13,783 nt of DNA from Clostridiales bacterium (GTDB taxonomy: Bacteria; Bacillota; Clostridia; Oscillospirales; Oscillospiraceae). Where the stretch lies: NCBI GenBank assembly GCA_012516225.1, contig JAAYWX010000065.1, forward strand, positions 1-13,783, written 5' to 3'. The position numbers and the translations under genes are program-made. The notes under the pieces were generated by a model that was given only the letters and a program-made list of their open reading frames with translations, made no database searches and was not told the DNA's origin. Shown in pieces: positions 13,465 to 13,783 of the stretch. How positions within the stretch are numbered: the stretch's first letter is position 1; every line of letters begins with the position of its first letter.

Positions 13465-13783
13465 ATGGTAGAGGGCAGTTTTTTTAATCGCGTCGGCAAT
13501 ATGCCGGGGGAATATGAAACATGGCTTATCCCTTGCTCGGAGCAAATCCGTGAGGGAACTTCTTTTGATGTTTCTCTTTGCCTCGGACAAAATCTAAAAC
13601 CTTGGGGTTTCGATTCGGAGGAAGATTATCCTGTGTATGCAATTAAGCAGGGATGCAAAAAGCAGGAGCTTGATTTCTCCGGCAGCGACGGACTTTGCCG
13701 TTTATACAGATTTGTTCCCGAAAAAAGCGGGCTTTATCACATTATAAGCCAAAAAATCACTTACTTCAGCAAAGATGCGGAAG
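13465..13783 (+). CDS. Unrecognised protein, N-terminal 106 residues (DUF4198-like at best; 3' end outside window)
   Basis: ATG 13465 with a strong AGGAGGG seven bases upstream; the frame stays open to the window edge. No signal peptide or membrane segment is visible. The order ETWLIPC (18-24), REGTSFDVSLCLGQ (29-42) and a later RFVPEKSGLYHIISQKITYFS (85-105) resembles the beta-sandwich DUF4198 family (H-x-x-W-L-x-P, then G-x-x-x-x-V-x-x-x-x-G, then F-x-P-x-x-x-G-x-Y-x-I). That family is often found near nickel/cobalt uptake genes, which would fit the divergent hypB 170 bp away. The similarity is weak and made by eye. The gene itself is well supported by its ribosome site and codon use; its function is not known. 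Confidence 0.7.
   Translation, partial: MVEGSFFNRVGNMPGEYETWLIPCSEQIREGTSFDVSLCLGQNLKPWGFDSEEDYPVYAIKQGCKKQELDFSGSDGLCRLYRFVPEKSGLYHIISQKITYFSKDAE

Larger units (their letters stand above)
10594..13783. mobile_element. Putative skin-like element interrupting sigK (one end only; runs off the window)
   Basis: The end at 10594 is placed by the break in sigma-K homology, with a large serine recombinase gene directly beside it. This is the arrangement of sigma-K intervening elements in spore formers, which are excised in the mother cell by SpoIVCA-type recombinases. The sigma-K N-terminal half is not found between 10611 and 13783 on either strand, so the other end is either beyond the window or lost by rearrangement. 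hypB and the 13465 gene are included only by position; there is no phage-type gene in view. Confidence 0.45.

Noticed and set aside
13375..13590. Minus-strand 71-codon frame, checked as a possible sigma-K N-terminal fragment
   Set aside because: No sigma region 1.2/2 residues. It overlaps the hypB promoter region and the well-supported plus-strand gene at 13465.
1..13783. tRNA, rRNA, CRISPR array, insertion sequence
   Set aside because: No cloverleaf-like gene in any intergenic gap, no regularly spaced repeats and no transposase; the only recombination gene is the serine recombinase.

Overview
The window looks like chromosomal DNA from an endospore-forming member of the Clostridia (Bacillota), probably an uncultured gut-type lineage close to the Oscillospiraceae. 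The reasons are a GlgD-type second ADP-glucose pyrophosphorylase subunit beside glgA and glgP, a DarA-HolB-RicT gene string, TTG/GTG starts with strong Shine-Dalgarno sequences, a spore photoproduct lyase family gene and a sigma-K C-terminal domain. The species cannot be named from the sequence alone.

Layout. Positions 1-4505 (+) are a glycogen operon: the 3' end of glgD, then glgA and glgP. A strong bidirectional hairpin terminator (4533-4574) separates it from a convergent minus-strand operon, 6980 down to 4573: darA/pstA (c-di-AMP receptor), holB (DNA polymerase III delta') and ricT (PSP1 protein), in the gene order known from Bacillus with yaaR missing. darA shares a 206-bp divergent promoter region, which carries an 11-bp inverted repeat, with a plus-strand Mbeg1/DUF2974 alpha/beta-hydrolase (7187-8305). 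Then come a minus-strand flavodoxin (8531-9025), a minus-strand spore photoproduct lyase family protein (9154-10152), a 126-codon sigma-K C-terminal half (10230-10610) and a 550-aa large serine recombinase (10671-12323). At the right end are hypB (12626-13294, minus) and the start of an unrecognised plus-strand gene (13465 to the edge).

The main result is that sigma-K appears to be split. The 10230-10610 frame begins inside the segment joining sigma regions 2 and 3, at residues NEVLMYFR. The bases at that junction are AATGA, which as I recall is also the skin-element core in B. subtilis, and a large serine recombinase gene lies immediately next to it. This is the architecture of a skin element, the DNA excised by SpoIVCA in the mother cell to rebuild sigK. 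The sigma-K N-terminal half is not in the window. If the reading is right, the element runs from about 10594 past the right edge, and hypB and the last gene lie inside it or beyond a rearrangement.

Other points of note: the spore photoproduct lyase homologue has Ser135 where the hydrogen-donating Cys141 of B. subtilis SplB is expected. The flavodoxin and hypB promoters share a 14-bp element at exactly the same distance from their -35 and -10 boxes, which suggests common regulation. RicT carries a charge-segregated tail of about 160 residues. No tRNA, rRNA, CRISPR array or insertion sequence was seen.
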